A stretch of 64,000 bases of DNA from Myrmaecium sp. VS I D KN 1. Taxonomy: Eukaryota > Ascomycota > Dothideomycetes > Valsariales > Valsariaceae. The stretch is from contig JADQAV010000007.1 of assembly GCA_019775845.1 (NCBI GenBank), forward strand, positions 558,390 through 622,389. The letters are read 5' to 3'. Below the pieces are notes generated by a model. The model saw only the letters and a list, made by a program, of their open reading frames with translations. It was not told the origin of the DNA and made no database searches. This document shows, one piece after another, positions 1-11,783 of this stretch. The position numbers and the translations under genes are program-made. Each line of letters opens with the position of its first letter. The first letter of the stretch is position 1.

Positions 1-250
1 CTCAAACTCTCCTCTCCCGCTCCCTGGGCAGCGAAACTCTTTTATTCTGTCGCTGTCCATCGTCCGCAAACGCCTACGTCCTCCATAACACCATCTCCCG
101 CTCGCTCTGGCGCTGTTCTGCGCACCTTTCCGCCAAGTCTCGATCATCCGCAGGCAGATGCTGCAAGGCTTCTGACATTTTTTGACTCGCACCATCACGG
201 CCACATTCCGTTCTACGGAGAAACTCTACACTCCTTAATCTACGACGATT

Positions 251-2183
251 ATGAGCCTAAACCACAACGACATGTATTATCCCGATCCACAAGCCCGGTC
301 GCCAGGCTCCCACCGCCAGCACCCGCAAACTCTACATCGACAGCCGTCAAGGCAATTCGATGCCTACGGCGCGGTCAACAGCGGGATGTACGCGGTGGAT
401 GACCATGCGAGATACGACCAACCAAGATACAACGATAGACTTAATGCGACCATTCACTCCAACTATGCAGGAAGCTATGATCTTCCCGGCTCGCAAGCAT
501 GGAATGCGGCAGGCTTTGGCCAGAGTCAGAGCAACACGCTTGCTGCCTTGGGTGCAACCACGCGGATGAAGCCTCCAGCTCGTGGCCGTAGCGCATTGCC
601 GACGGTAAGTGATGCATAAGCTGCAAGATCCCTCCAGAGTCAAACCATAGCGGGTTGGAGACTGACAGAAACTGCAGACATGGCTCGAGCAGCCCCAACC
701 CCTTCCGTCCCTGAATGCGTTTTCTGGACTCGGCAACCCCTCTCTCGCGGGACCCATCCGGCAGGATGCCTACGGCGCTGACAATGACGATGAGCTTATT
801 CCCACCGCGATCGTCATCAAGAACATTCCATTTGCTGTCAAGAAGGAGCAGCTTGTCCAATTGATGACCGACCTCCGACTTCCTCTACCTTACGCTTTCA
901 ACTACCACTTCGACAACGGCGTTTTCCGAGGTCTTGCTTTTGCGAACTTTACAACTGCCGAGGAAACCGCTGCGGTGATTGAAACAATGAACCATTTCGA
1001 GCTGCATGGTCGGAAATTGAGGGTGGAGTACAAGAAGATGCTTCCGTTGGTGGAGCGGGAACGCATTGAGCGCGAAAAGCGCGAGAGAAGAGGTCAATTA
1101 GAGGAGCAGCACCGACCGATGGCGACATCCCAGCTCCACAACCAGCCTTCACTCTCTTCGATGTCCTCTCATATCCCAGCCACTTCCCCTTCGCCCGTGA
1201 ACGGGAGATCTGGCTCGAAACTTGGTATGCGCATCTCCTCCCTTACTCGCGTGCATATTGCTAACTATCCTCCAGAGGTCGACTTGAATGATCCCGCCAT
1301 TTTACAGTTTTACTCGCAGTTACTCCTGTTCAAGGAAGATGCCTCCAGAGACAGCATGACCTTCTCGCCCTCCTTAGCTCCTGCGCAAAGACGCATCATC
1401 CATACCCTTGCGCACCAGATGGGCTTGGCGCATGTGTCTAAGGGCAGCGGAGATCAGCGCCAAGTCCACATCTTCAAAGTCCGGGAAGGCCCCAACTTGA
1501 GCCCTCCAATGCAGCAGATGCCAGCAAGCCTTCCAGGCGAGCCGCATCGGCGTGGCCTTAACAGGGCTGCAACAACCGATTTCAGCGACGTCCGTGCGTC
1601 GGATGGTTTTTATGGTACTCTTGGTCGACAAGGTTCTGGCTTCCTCGGATTTCCCGATTCCCCTGGTGGTTTGACGGCAGCTCCTAACCTGCGTGCAGCC
1701 AAATCATATGCTGATCTGCGCTCGTACACGCCCTCCCCGGTGCCGTCTACGGCAAGCTTTCCCGCAACATTGAACACCAACTTCGGCCGGTTCGGCGATT
1801 ATGCGAACAACTCCTCTACTGCACCTTCGCTTACTCCCACTGCAACCACCATGTCCAGCCGCGAAGAGAATCTGCTTGTGAGTGGACTCGGTAGCATGAA
1901 CCTTGGTTCGGGATTCGGGCAGAGCGGAAGCCCTCGGGGGCTTCGTGGCATGATGTCCTGGGATCGTGATCAGAACCCAGGCCCGATCGGGGGACACCGG
2001 TCGTTCAGCTCGAACTACGACGGCCAAAGTCAGGAGAGGAACCAAGGACTGCCCTCTCGCCAGCCACGTGGCCCTATCCCCGAACGCGGCACTGGCTTCT
2101 CGCGTGGAAGGCAGAACGGACACCACGGGCGTGGAAGTGACGAGCTATCGTCACAGTCCGGAGTCGAGATTGTAGTGGAGTAA
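251..2183 (+). CDS. PIN4-like RNA-binding protein with RRM and R3H domains
   Basis: Two exons, 251-604 and 678-2183, give 619 residues. The intron has a GTAAGT donor and a CTGCAG acceptor and joins in phase 0. The first 118 residues are low-complexity, rich in Pro, Gln, His and Tyr. An RRM spans about residues 160-240, with RNP2 as AIVIKNIPF and RNP1 as FRGLAFANF, followed by a charged helix rich in Arg and Glu. An R3H-like domain lies near residues 315-385, with the R-x3-H core in QRRIIHTLAHQMGL. The C-terminal 230 residues are Ser/Gly/Pro-rich and disordered, ending in Arg-Gly-rich sequence. The order RRM then R3H matches the Pezizomycotina proteins usually called PIN4; yeast Pin4 acts in G2/M timing and the DNA-damage response. 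A role in mRNA binding is well supported; a cell-cycle role is inferred by family only. Confidence 0.88.
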
Positions 2184-5084
2184 AAATGAGTTTGGTGTGA
2201 CAGCGTTCGCCAACGGGAATACCAGTCTCTGCTTCGAATGCACGAGTCGATTTAACGGCCTCTGTCTGGCCCACGCCGGTCGGAACATCATGACCTTCAC
2301 GAAAGGACGACGTTACGATGGTAGAAACATTTTTTGCAGAGGCTCATGCCTCAACATACGTCCCACCTTCGATTGGGTAATACTCGAAAAACAAAAGCAT
2401 CTTGAGGAGAACGTTTGTTTGGATTCTGAAATCCGGTCCCATTCCAACCGGAGAACTTTGTATTACTGCTATTTTTTCTTTACTCGTTTGCGTCCGCGAC
2501 CCGCTTCGTCCTCGTTGAGCATGCGACCTCTTTGCAGGCTCACATTAAACGGCTCACGAGCCGAAGGAGGGCGATACGTTCGTCTTATTGTCCTTCTGTT
2601 TCTCTGTCACTTTCCGTGGCCGGATCAATTCCATCAGCGACGACGACTCGTGTAACGACACCCAAAAAACCCTATAACGACAAGACCGCATCGGCACGGC
2701 GAGTTCCAATGGACCGAGCAGCAGTTGCGTTTACAATTACGCCCTCCGATGATCTTGGTCGTCGTGCAGCAGCGCGATCCAAGATCATTCTTTGCAAGTG
2801 GGCGACCACGTCTCACGCCTTTCACGGCTTACGAAACGGATATGATGACTTCCTGTCTTCAGCCTCAGACATCTGACACCTCCTGTTCATACCCTCCTCT
2901 TCAAAGCGATGCCCTCACGGTCTTATATACATCGATATCGCTTCGTCTTGCATAGATAGTCTCGCCTTTTTTTCCCATCTACGTTCTTGCCGCCCTCGGA
3001 GGTAACGTCAACAGCATCTCCGAGATCGTCTCCCTTTGATTTTCCGTTCAAATGTCTGCCGTTCTTTATATGCTGACTGATTTTTAATATATTTATTCGT
3101 TTGTGCTGAAATCTGTTCTCGTCTTGATAGTCGTCTCGCTCCGTTACCCCCCATAGCTGGCTAAGTGCTATGGTGGGGGCTGGCTCCGCCTGTCTTTTTC
3201 TGATGCGCTTGGACTGCGTCCCTTCCGTCCCCAATCATTCGTTTGGAACCCGTCTGATGATTGCTGGGTTTTTCAGTCGTATCCGTCCTCGTCCCTGGGG
3301 CTGGGAAAGCACGTGGAGCTTTGGTGCGGTCCTCTCGTGTTGTCGTCGTTCTTGCTCTTGTTGGGCTGTGGCGTTGTCCACAGAAGGGGGTATTGCTAAG
3401 CGCGCAGTGATGACGAGCGCACGCTTTTTGAATGGCCGGGCGTGAAGGGCGAGGGACTGCTTTATAGTCACAGGTGTGGCGATACAAGATCGGCGGTCTG
3501 GATATTTATCCCTGTCTTTTGGCTTCACTGACTCCTTCCACCTTATCATTTCTGGGGGGCAAACCGAAAATCAAAACAGAAACAAACATTGGGGGATGGG
3601 ATGTCTGGAAGGAGATCGCGGATGGGTAGGATTCTGTTGTCTTTTTGTTCTTTCTCTGCTTTGGAGAGGTTGTTTGTTATCTATGGGAAAACGTGGATCG
3701 GGGATGGGCTACGGGATTGGGGGAGATTTTGGGAAAGGGGGGTCATTAAGATAGTTAGTAATAGCAGTATAAGCTTGTTTATGCTCAGTTTTTTTTTTTT
3801 TCTATCTGCTTTCTTCTACTCGTGCAGCAATATTTTGGCCAGGTTGACTATCTGCCTTCAGGTGTTTGGTCTCGTTTATGGTTTGTCGTGCGTGTGCTTG
3901 GTTGCTTGATTGAGAATCCGGGTCTTCTGTACTTCTTCCCCTTTCAACAGACTAATGTAAGGCCGGGAAGATGAGAGGAGAGGTTGAGGGAAGGAATGGA
4001 CTCCTTTCCAGACTATTATTATTCTTTCGTTCCATTCGTCGTCGTCTTTTTCGTTAAAATGGTATTTGCGAATGGATATGGGATAAGACACTAGTAGGAG
4101 GAAGATTAGAATAAATACCTCATTATGTAGGTACCTTTGAATCATATGCTTCGTGAGAGAGAGATATATAAGAAAGTAGGTAGACAATAAAAGAATAGAT
4201 TTATTTTCTTTTTCTTTTTCTTTTTTATTTTCTATTCTTTTCCTAGGAAAAGGCAGAAATAGAGAAGAGAATAGGAAGGGAGAGGGAGAGGGGTAAGAAT
4301 TTCTAGATAGCTCTACAGGGTAGGAAGAGTAGAAGACGAATAAAGACGATGCTTTCCTAGGGGGTTTTAAGGTGAGGCCCGTGAGGGGGCGAAGCGGGAC
4401 TTGAGAAAGGATATATACTTCAAAATGGTTTGATATGCTCATTAATAAAACCGGAAAACCGAAAACGAATCAAATAAAAATGAGAATGAAATCAAATAAA
4501 GTCGAAAAAAATGAGAGGTACCGAGAGAGGTATAGAGATGTATATATACAAATATAAATCAAGGAGACACTTTGCATGTCGTACCTATACTAACTCTAGC
4601 CATGCCAGATGGCTATTCCAGCCCCTTTTCTCTCCCATCCCCCTGAAACCCTAAATATCATTCGAAGAAAGCGAGCGAGACATTCATGAATGTAGAAAAA
4701 AGTTTTCTTTTCTCTTCTCTTCTTTTCTTTCTTTTCTTTTTCTTCTTCGATCTCTGGGATCGTTTGTCGTCCGAAGTGGCTTATATGTTGAAGGGGAGGT
4801 GTATGTACGCGTGATCTATGTGAGATGTTTGAGAGGGAAGAGAGGCTACGAGGTCTTCGGGGTACCAGGAGATGAGAGGTGAGGAGTGAGGAACGGTCAA
4901 ATCCGGACCTGCGGATTTCATGGCCAGCGGTTTAGAGATCGTTGGTTTTCGTTTTGGAGGACGGACGGAGGGGATTGAAGGGTTTGTGGGGCTAATGATG
5001 AACGGAGGGGTTCCCGGTTTCCTACGCTTTCCAACGGGGAATGGAAGGGGGCCCTTTGATTTCCTCTCTTTCTTTCTTTCTCGT
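2184..5084. other. Gene-poor stretch between the PIN4-like gene and the 48-residue gene
   Basis: No convincing coding region was found on either strand. The first few hundred bases are likely the 3' UTR of the PIN4-like gene. The part from about 4000 to 5084 is probably the 3' UTR of the minus-strand small gene that ends at 5085. The sequence holds homopolymer and pyrimidine tracts, for example T-runs near 3790 and TTTTC-rich stretches at about 4200-4250 and 4695-4745. The longest open frame here (minus strand, 3876-4442) has low-complexity, Lys/Ser-rich composition and no recognisable domain. Confidence 0.5.
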
Positions 5085-5231
5085 CTATTTGGCGTGCCGG
5101 GGACAGGTGTGGCCAACGGAGACGATGCGGTCGAGGACGGGATGGCGGCCGTAGGAGGCGCAGGCGTCGATGGCATGGACGTGGTAGACGCAACCGCACA
5201 CGGCGTACTTCTCGATGATCCGGTAGCACAT
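5085..5231 (-). CDS. 48-residue Cys/His-rich small protein of unknown function
   Basis: Single exon starting with ATG at 5231 and ending in TAG. The protein has Cys at 2, 12, 14, 24 and 43, and His at 17, 19, 30, 41 and 46, an unusually metal-ligand-like set for 48 residues. The motif YAVCGCVYHVHAIDACASYG, followed by a GHTCPRH tail, resembles a family of short hypothetical proteins in ascomycetes that begin with MCYR and contain the same Cys/His spacing; this is recalled, not searched. The open frame continues upstream, but the segment before ATG 5231 is Ser/Pro/Lys-rich UTR-like sequence. Zinc binding is an inference; no function is known to me. A downstream splice extending the protein cannot be excluded. 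Confidence 0.6.
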   Translation of the reverse strand: MCYRIIEKYAVCGCVYHVHAIDACASYGRHPVLDRIVSVGHTCPRHAK

Positions 5232-5939
5232 CTTTCTCTGTTCCTTTTTTGACCTCCTCTTTTTCCTCTCCTTCCTTTTTCCTTCCGCTGGTCTGTCTGC
5301 TGGGGAATTGGAATTGGAGAGGCGCGAGGACAAGCAGAGGGGGATTGGAGGGAATTGATTATAGGAATGGTAGGGTGGTGGACTGAAGAGTGGATGAGCG
5401 ATGGAAACAGATCCTGTGATGGGGCTTGGGATGCCCGTGGTGACCAACCTTTTCGTCCTGTTTAAATGTGAGGGATTCTTAAGGCTCAAGGGAGCTGGAT
5501 GTGGATGACTGCGAAACAAGCAAACAAGGCTCTACGATCACGAGAGAAAAGCCACGGAGTGATAGGAAGTGAAGAACGCAGGACTGAACGTGAACGCAAG
5601 ACTTGAATCGACCGAGCGAGCGAGCAAGAGAGAGAAAGAGAACGAGAGAGGGAGCATAAGCTATCCGCCGGGGTAGCCCATGATTATTCTTATATATCTG
5701 GGTCACCGATGCGCATTGAAGGAGAAAATGAATCAGGCAAAATCATCGACCGCCATGTGCCCGCAGGCAGAGAGCAAGAAGGAACGAGACGAAAAGAAAG
5801 GAACGTCTGCAGCGGCTCCATCTCTGCAGCAGGCCGAGACGCACTAAGGTACTCAGCACCGCTGCTGCGCAATTGGCGGGCCACGGATGAGAGAGCGCGA
5901 GCGGAGGGGAGAGAGGAAGAGAGGCTGATGCCTGGCCGG

Positions 5940-5967
5940 ATGATGATGATGATGCTGATGATGATGA
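5940..5967. repeat. GAT trinucleotide microsatellite
   Basis: About nine units of GAT, interrupted once by GCT. It lies in non-coding sequence. Confidence 0.9.
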
Positions 5968-6128
5968 CGGAGTTAGGTACCAACTCGTGCCTGGCGGAGG
6001 AAGACGAGGCTCGGCAAGAGGCGCAGCGCAGCGCACGAGCGGCGGGAAAACGGGAAACGGACACTAAACGATTGACGATGCGATCCACCCCGTTTCGTTT
6101 CCTCTTCCTCGGCCAGTCCCCAACAATG

Positions 6129-6153
6129 CATCATCATCATCATCATCATCATC
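6129..6153. repeat. CAT trinucleotide microsatellite
   Basis: Eight perfect CAT units in non-coding sequence. This is the complement of the GAT-type repeat 160 bases upstream, so the two could pair as a long hairpin in a transcript crossing both. Confidence 0.9.
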
Positions 6154-8076
6154 CTGGTATACCTTGAAACATCGTGTTTGTCAGTCCGAAAACTTCCTCA
6201 TCCGGTCTCGTGCTTACCTCACCTTACTTTACGTGACCTTCTCCATCACCGACACTCCGCGGACGGGGAGAGAGGAAAGAAGGAAAGACGGAAGGAATGA
6301 AGGAAGGAGGATCTGACGTAGGATGAAGTGACAAAGCGAGCTCCGGGCACTCCTGGAAGTCGACGGGGCGCACGGCATAGGCGTCCGTCGTTCCCGGCGC
6401 GCGCCGTCAGCCTCAAACCATGCTCGGATGCCTAACGTACCTGTGAGGGGAGCACCTTAGCCACCACCACCACATCATACCCGAGGCCACCTCCTGCTCC
6501 GACCCTTGCCCGGATGAATCATCCATGGGATCCATCCAGCATGAGTCCCGTCCCCTCACTCAGCCCTACCACAAGGCACCGCCAGGGGCCGGGGATCCCT
6601 CCTCGGGTCGGTCGGGTACTGGTTGGACACGCCGTCATCCCGCATTCCCGAAAGGGGGACCGTTCGGTGGCGAAGCTCGCGACGTTCACGAAGGGGATGT
6701 GCATTGCAGCAGGTGAGCACGTGGAGGGATCGCATGCGATCGGTGAGTACTGTAGGGTAGGTGAAACGAATCAGAGGATCCACACACACGAGGAGCAGCA
6801 GCTGGGGATAGGCGCATCTTTTTGCCCGTCAGTTTTCTTTTTTTCTTTTTTTTTTCTTCGGCACCTCTCGGGCGAAGAGCAAGTGAGACTGGGAAGAATA
6901 TGCGAGCCTTTGAGTCACTCGCTCATTCACCGAGGTTCTTTGCTTTCCCCTACTTGTAGGCGTTTAGGAGTAATCCAGAAGATGTGCCGAAGCGGGGAAC
7001 TTGAAGGTAAAAGGTAGGTAGTAATATTACCTCAATAGGTATTGGGTGCCTGAGGGGATAGGTAAATAGGCGCTTATGAAGGAAAATATATAATTTACTA
7101 TACAATATACCATAATAAGTATTTAATGTCATGGGAAGTCGCACACCGCTTCAACTTATATGTTATATTATACTTAACCTCATCTACTATGACTTCGAGT
7201 CTACACCCCCAAGTATTATACGTACAGTATGATGGATGCACTGTATACGTAGTACTCATGTAAACTACTACTAAGCAATAGTCATCAGGCTGGGACCGAC
7301 CTCCTCGCTAAGCATTTGACATTGACCGCTACGATACTTCGACGTGAAAGCAGCACTGGTAATGGCGGGGACAGATGCAGGTATGGATGAGAGGGGAGGA
7401 TATCAGGAGGATGTATTCGGCACCGTCGCAAAGGGATTAAAGGATGGAACGATGGAACAGCTCACCGGTGGTCCAACAATACACACGTACACGGAGGTTT
7501 CCCGATCGGAGAGGGCGTGGAACTGTGAACACCACACTCATTCTTGAAATGAAGCCCTCGTCTTCTTTCAGGACAACATCGACAACAAGAACGTTTCAAA
7601 GACTGGAGAGTACCGCAAGTAATACCAGTGCCGTAGGGTACCAAACCCTCCCTAATACCATTACCATCATCATCAACACAGCCAGAACTACAACAGCAAC
7701 AACCGCACTCCTACCCCCACCTCCACCCCGCCAAACACGGCTGCGCAGCATGGGAATGAGCCACGACAAAGCAAAAGCATGAAAAACACAAGTCCCAAAG
7801 ACGCGTGCAAAAGTAATAAAAAACCCCTGGACCTACCCGGTCTGAACCCTCAGAAACTCCATCGTCAACATGAATTGAAAAAGAGAGAAAAAAAAGGAAA
7901 GAAAAAAAGGATAGGGGCCCATCTTTCCTTTCCCAAGAACAACAGTGGGACATGTCAAACACCGAAGAAGAGGCCTGGTCCATTCACCGGCGGGAAGGAA
8001 AGGCTGCCTCCGGCAAAACATGGGACAGGCCTCTTTCTGAAAGAGATAAGATTTCCCCTCATCACCCCAAGACCAC

Positions 8077-8781
8077 TCAAGCATCCACTGCCTTCTTGCC
8101 CTTCTTCTGCTCCACCTTCAGCAGCAGGGCGCGGTTGATGTGTGGGAGCACACCGCCATAGGCAATGGTGGCGCGGATGAGCGTGTCGAGCTCCTCGTCG
8201 CCGCGGATGGCCAGCTGGAGATGCCGGGGAGTGATGCGCTTGACCTTGAGGTCTTTGGCCGCGTTGCCGGCCAGCTCGAGCACCTCTGCGGTGAGGTACT
8301 CGAGCACGGCCGTCAGGTAGATGGACGCCTTGGCCCCGATGCGCGTCTTGTGCCGGGTGATGTTACGCAGGTGTCGCTTGATCCGGCCGCAGGGGAACTG
8401 TGAACGGAGGGAGAGAAGTGTTAGAAGGAATGCTGCGCGCGCATGTCTTGCATGGAAAGTCGTGGGAATGATGATGATGATGCGCGAGAGCGAGATGGGA
8501 TCGACGGAGCACGTTTTTTTATCGCTGTCGAGGGACGATGTACGGAAGCGCATGGAGAAGACGTACCTGAAGGCCCGCCTTGGCAGAGTGCGACTTCGAC
8601 TGCTTCACCCCGGAGTCGGCCTTCCCACCAGTCTTACCGCCAGTCTTGCCTGCGCAAAAGGACACGTGTTAGCAATGCGCGCGCGCTTGAAGACGACTTT
8701 GCCGGGGCTCCGTCCTTGAACAAAGAAACGATGGCGGAAGCTGGCGAGGGGAGCGCGGCGCGTACCTTTACCGCCTGGCAT
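8077..8781 (-). CDS. htz1: Histone H2A.Z variant
   Basis: Three exons on the minus strand: 8781-8766, 8649-8567 and 8397-8077, giving 139 residues. The first coding exon is only 16 bases (MPGGK plus one base). The tail is Lys/Gly-rich, with repeated KTGGK and [10 protein letters not shown]. The histone fold follows, with [30 protein letters not shown] and the acidic-patch region [10 protein letters not shown]. The segment [17 protein letters not shown] is the H2A.Z form rather than canonical H2A, which would read LPNIQAVLLPKK with an SQEL end. It replaces H2A in nucleosomes flanking promoters. Introns of 116 and 169 bases have standard donors and acceptors. Identity is secure; intron positions come from phase and family alignment. 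Confidence 0.95.
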
Positions 8782-10616
8782 AATCGCGAGTTTTTTCAAA
8801 GGAAGTAGAGATGGAGCTTGTTTCTCAGAACTCGAGTCGTGGAAGAGCGAGTTACGCGATCGTGTAGATGGCAGCGGCGGCGATGTTCGTTGGTGGGTTG
8901 GCGGGTGGGTTGTGGGCGATGGATGAGAAAGTGGCGTGGTTCTTTGACCTTGTTGTGGGTTGAGGAACGAGGGACGAGTTGAGGGAACGAGCACCGCGTT
9001 TGATGATGCTGGCCTTGGCGGCTGGTCGGCCTTTCCAATCATCAGTGGCTTTGCGCCTACGTGCCTGGGGATCCAGTCCGGACGGAGAAAGGTTTAGCCG
9101 GCGGCGAGGGTGCCCGGGCCCCAAATCCAGGCATGGATGTTGATGTGAGTGCCGGAGTACCGTAGGTGAGATGGATCCATGGGATGCATTCCGTGTATCT
9201 GTTACGCCTCCTATGGAAGACTGTGACCCAGAAGCACCAGGAGATTGTGCCTTGGAATGTAGGAACGGATCGCTGCACTCTTCGTGCTTCGAGAGCCTGC
9301 CTCCTCGCCTTCCTTGCACAGCTGGTTGTAGATCCTCAGGACAACCACCGAAGGCAGTTGTCTTGCTTATGTTCGGTCGAGCTGGTAAACGAGGGAGACA
9401 AGTACGGGCATATACAGCGCGCTCCTTTGGCGCAAGCGAAACCGCATGGCGACGTCGAAGTGGAAGTTTGAAGTTTGGATGGGCAGATGGATGTATTTAG
9501 GGAAGTAAGGGAGGACGGTACTGAGGTGTCTAGGCGGCCAGACGGCGTGCCGAACCGACTACGGTGCGGCCCGCAGCAACGTCACCTCGACTTCTCGCGT
9601 CAAGAGCCCCGTCATCCGCCCGACTCATCCATCCGAACAGCTCGACCGACCCGCAACTTCGACTAATTCCTGATCAGGCAGCGTAGCCGAGAATATTGCC
9701 ATTCATTCCTCCTCTTCATTCCGGGCTGGGACCAGCTACATGCCCAGCACTTGTCGCATCCCCGAAGCCCGGACGGACGGTCCCAAGGCCGTTAACACAT
9801 ACCGTAATCATCACGATTCTTTTCCTGACTCGACACTATGCTGCCTCTGCGCTGCGATCATCAGCCGGGTCGCGCGTAACCTGCCATCTCTCCTGACAAG
9901 CCCGGCCTCCTTGGTCTATCCAAGCTTGAGTTGTACCTGACACCAACGACACGCGCTCATCATCTTCATCCTTGATCCTCTGGACTATCAAGTTGGACAC
10001 TTCCGTACTTTCGGTCCTCGTGTGGCTTTCGAGGGGTCGACATCTGGTTATGACCGCCAGAGGACTGCTTGCGCCACTGGCCGGCAGGCAGATGCCTGGC
10101 CTAGCGATAAGGACCAGAACCAGTAATAAAAATGTCGAGTAGGTACAGTAAGCGATGAAAGTTAACGCGTCTGAGAGCTCGGTTAGGGGAGGGAAAGGAA
10201 GAGTTATGACGAGAGGTGCTTGTTAGGGGCAGGTGTGCTCAGTTTGCTAAATGCTCAGATGAATCCCCCTGAAGGTTTATCATCATGGACAGAGTGACCT
10301 CTGCTGATTTTACCGACAGCTATTCTGGACACTGAACCTCATTTGAATCCATCTAAGGCAGTATCTGAGAGTTACCAGTAGGTTAAGGGAATGCAAACGC
10401 CGTCAAATTTTCCTACAGCAGTCACAAAGTCGGAAGTCCGCGGAACCGAGTTCGCCTTCTATTCTGTTTCATTCAGATTTTCTCTTTGGCTATCGTTTCA
10501 CTTGAAAAAGATGTTCCTTCACTCTCCATGCAGCCCCATTGTGCTTTTGCCCCTCGTTATACGAACGTCGTACCTAGATCCATAATCTGGCTTCCCGCAC
10601 GAAAAAGCCTCGGATA
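8782..10616. other. Intergenic region upstream of H2A.Z and downstream of nicotianamine synthase
   Basis: Both neighbours are on the minus strand, so this holds the H2A.Z promoter and 5' UTR and the 3' UTR of nicotianamine synthase. Short open frames here have no domain and no plausible splice partners. No tRNA-like or repeat structure was seen. Confidence 0.5.
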
Positions 10617-11783
10617 TCACGGCCCGTTATCCGGTTTCCGTACCTGGAGCACCAGCGTCGAATTCACGATATCGTTCCAAGGATGCACCTCGACTAGCAA
10701 GTCGAGGCCCATAGCTTTCAACGCGGCATCGTACACCACCTCCTGTGAAAAAAGGAAGGAAACCACATCCTCGCCCCGGCACGAAAGCCAAGACAAGGTG
10801 GTTCCAGCACGTTAGCCAATGGACTGTGAGTCTCTCTCCTCACCTGCAAATCATGATGGCAACCGCCGTCCCTTAAGAGAAGTCGAAACAGACGCACAAG
10901 TAGAGAAAGAAACAGGTTTGGCTCGGGAACTCACCGGATACAACACCGTCCGTGCCCCCCTCGCGCTGCGCACTACCAGCAGCGCCCCGTGCCTCATCGC
11001 GGCCACCACGTTCCGGAGCACGACCTCCTTGCCGGCTCTGTCCACGCCAACCAGCGCAGCCACATATACTACGTCGCAATTCCTCATCTCCCCAGATAAA
11101 TCATGCGCCGCCGCATCCCGGACCAGAAACCGCATGGTTGACTCCTCGTACCCCAGCCGGCGGGCGAGCTGCTCACTCAGCGCGATCGCCTCGGGATCGC
11201 GGTCAATGTTCAGGATCATCGAGGCCGACAACAGGTCCGCGAGGCAGAAGGAGGTGAGTGGGAGGGGTCCCGAGCCGATGAAGGCAATGTTGACTGTGTT
11301 GTCCAGTCGCAGACGTCGCTGGGGCGGCATGAAGGCCAGCACGTTCCCGACCTCGAGCACGGTGAGGTTGAGATAGTTCTCGAAGTAGGGGAAGGCGTTG
11401 AGGGAGATGTTTCTGATCGTCGGACCTCTTATTCCAAAGTTATAGGACTGGAACATGCGCGCCCAGTGGAGCTCGAGCTCGCCCTCGGCTACGGCGCAGA
11501 GCCGGCGGAGATCCGGCATGAGCTGGCGGATGGGAATGCTCGCGAGGAGCGCGTTGGCGGTGGCGTTGTCATGCGGCGCCACGCAAAGCGCGACGAGGCG
11601 GTGAAATAGCGCGTTCAGTGCCGGGCGTGGGCGTAGGTCGTGCGCCTCCGCGACGATCCGCGCGTAGAGGGAGGAGATTTCCGCGATAAGGGAGTCGACG
11701 TCGAGGAGGGTGGGAGCTGAAGACGTTGGCGTCGCGGAGTTCGCCACAGCTGGCAGCGAGGTCATTAGGGGTGCCGCAGGCAT
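10617..11783 (-). CDS. Nicotianamine synthase
   Basis: Two exons, 11783-10935 and 10742-10617, give 324 residues. The intron of 192 bases has a GTGAGT donor and a TTTTTTCACAG acceptor and joins in phase 0. The N-terminal helical half carries FHRLVALCV and RRLCAVAEGELELHWA. The Rossmann SAM-binding motif reads AFIGSGPLPLTSFCLA, followed by NIDRDPEAIALSEQLARRLG and the strand DVVYVAALVG. The C-terminal exon ends with GLDLLVEVHPWNDIVNSTLV, typical of the family. The enzyme joins aminocarboxypropyl groups from S-adenosylmethionine to make nicotianamine, a chelator of Fe, Zn, Ni and Cu. Fungal members are known, for example in Neurospora. A metallothionein gene lies 3 kb away on the other strand. 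The intron is longer than its neighbours, so the 5' edge of exon 2 is less certain. Confidence 0.92.

Larger units (their letters stand above)
5232..8076. other. Intergenic stretch with microsatellites and an AT-rich island
   Basis: No gene was recognised. The segment next to 5231 is the likely 5' UTR and promoter of the small Cys/His gene (minus strand); the segment next to 8077 is the likely 3' UTR of H2A.Z. Open frames at 5709-6167, 6514-7017 and 7444-7782 show repeat-like or random composition. Between about 7010 and 7300 the sequence turns AT-rich and TpA-rich, unlike the flanks. Confidence 0.5.

Noticed and set aside
3876-4442. 188-residue minus-strand open frame
   Set aside because: Composition is low-complexity, with runs of Ser, Phe, Lys and Glu read from TTTTC tracts; no domain, no splice partner, and it lies in a likely 3' UTR.
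9166-9500. Plus-strand frames upstream of H2A.Z
   Set aside because: They overlap the H2A.Z promoter side, have no domain and no matching exon downstream.
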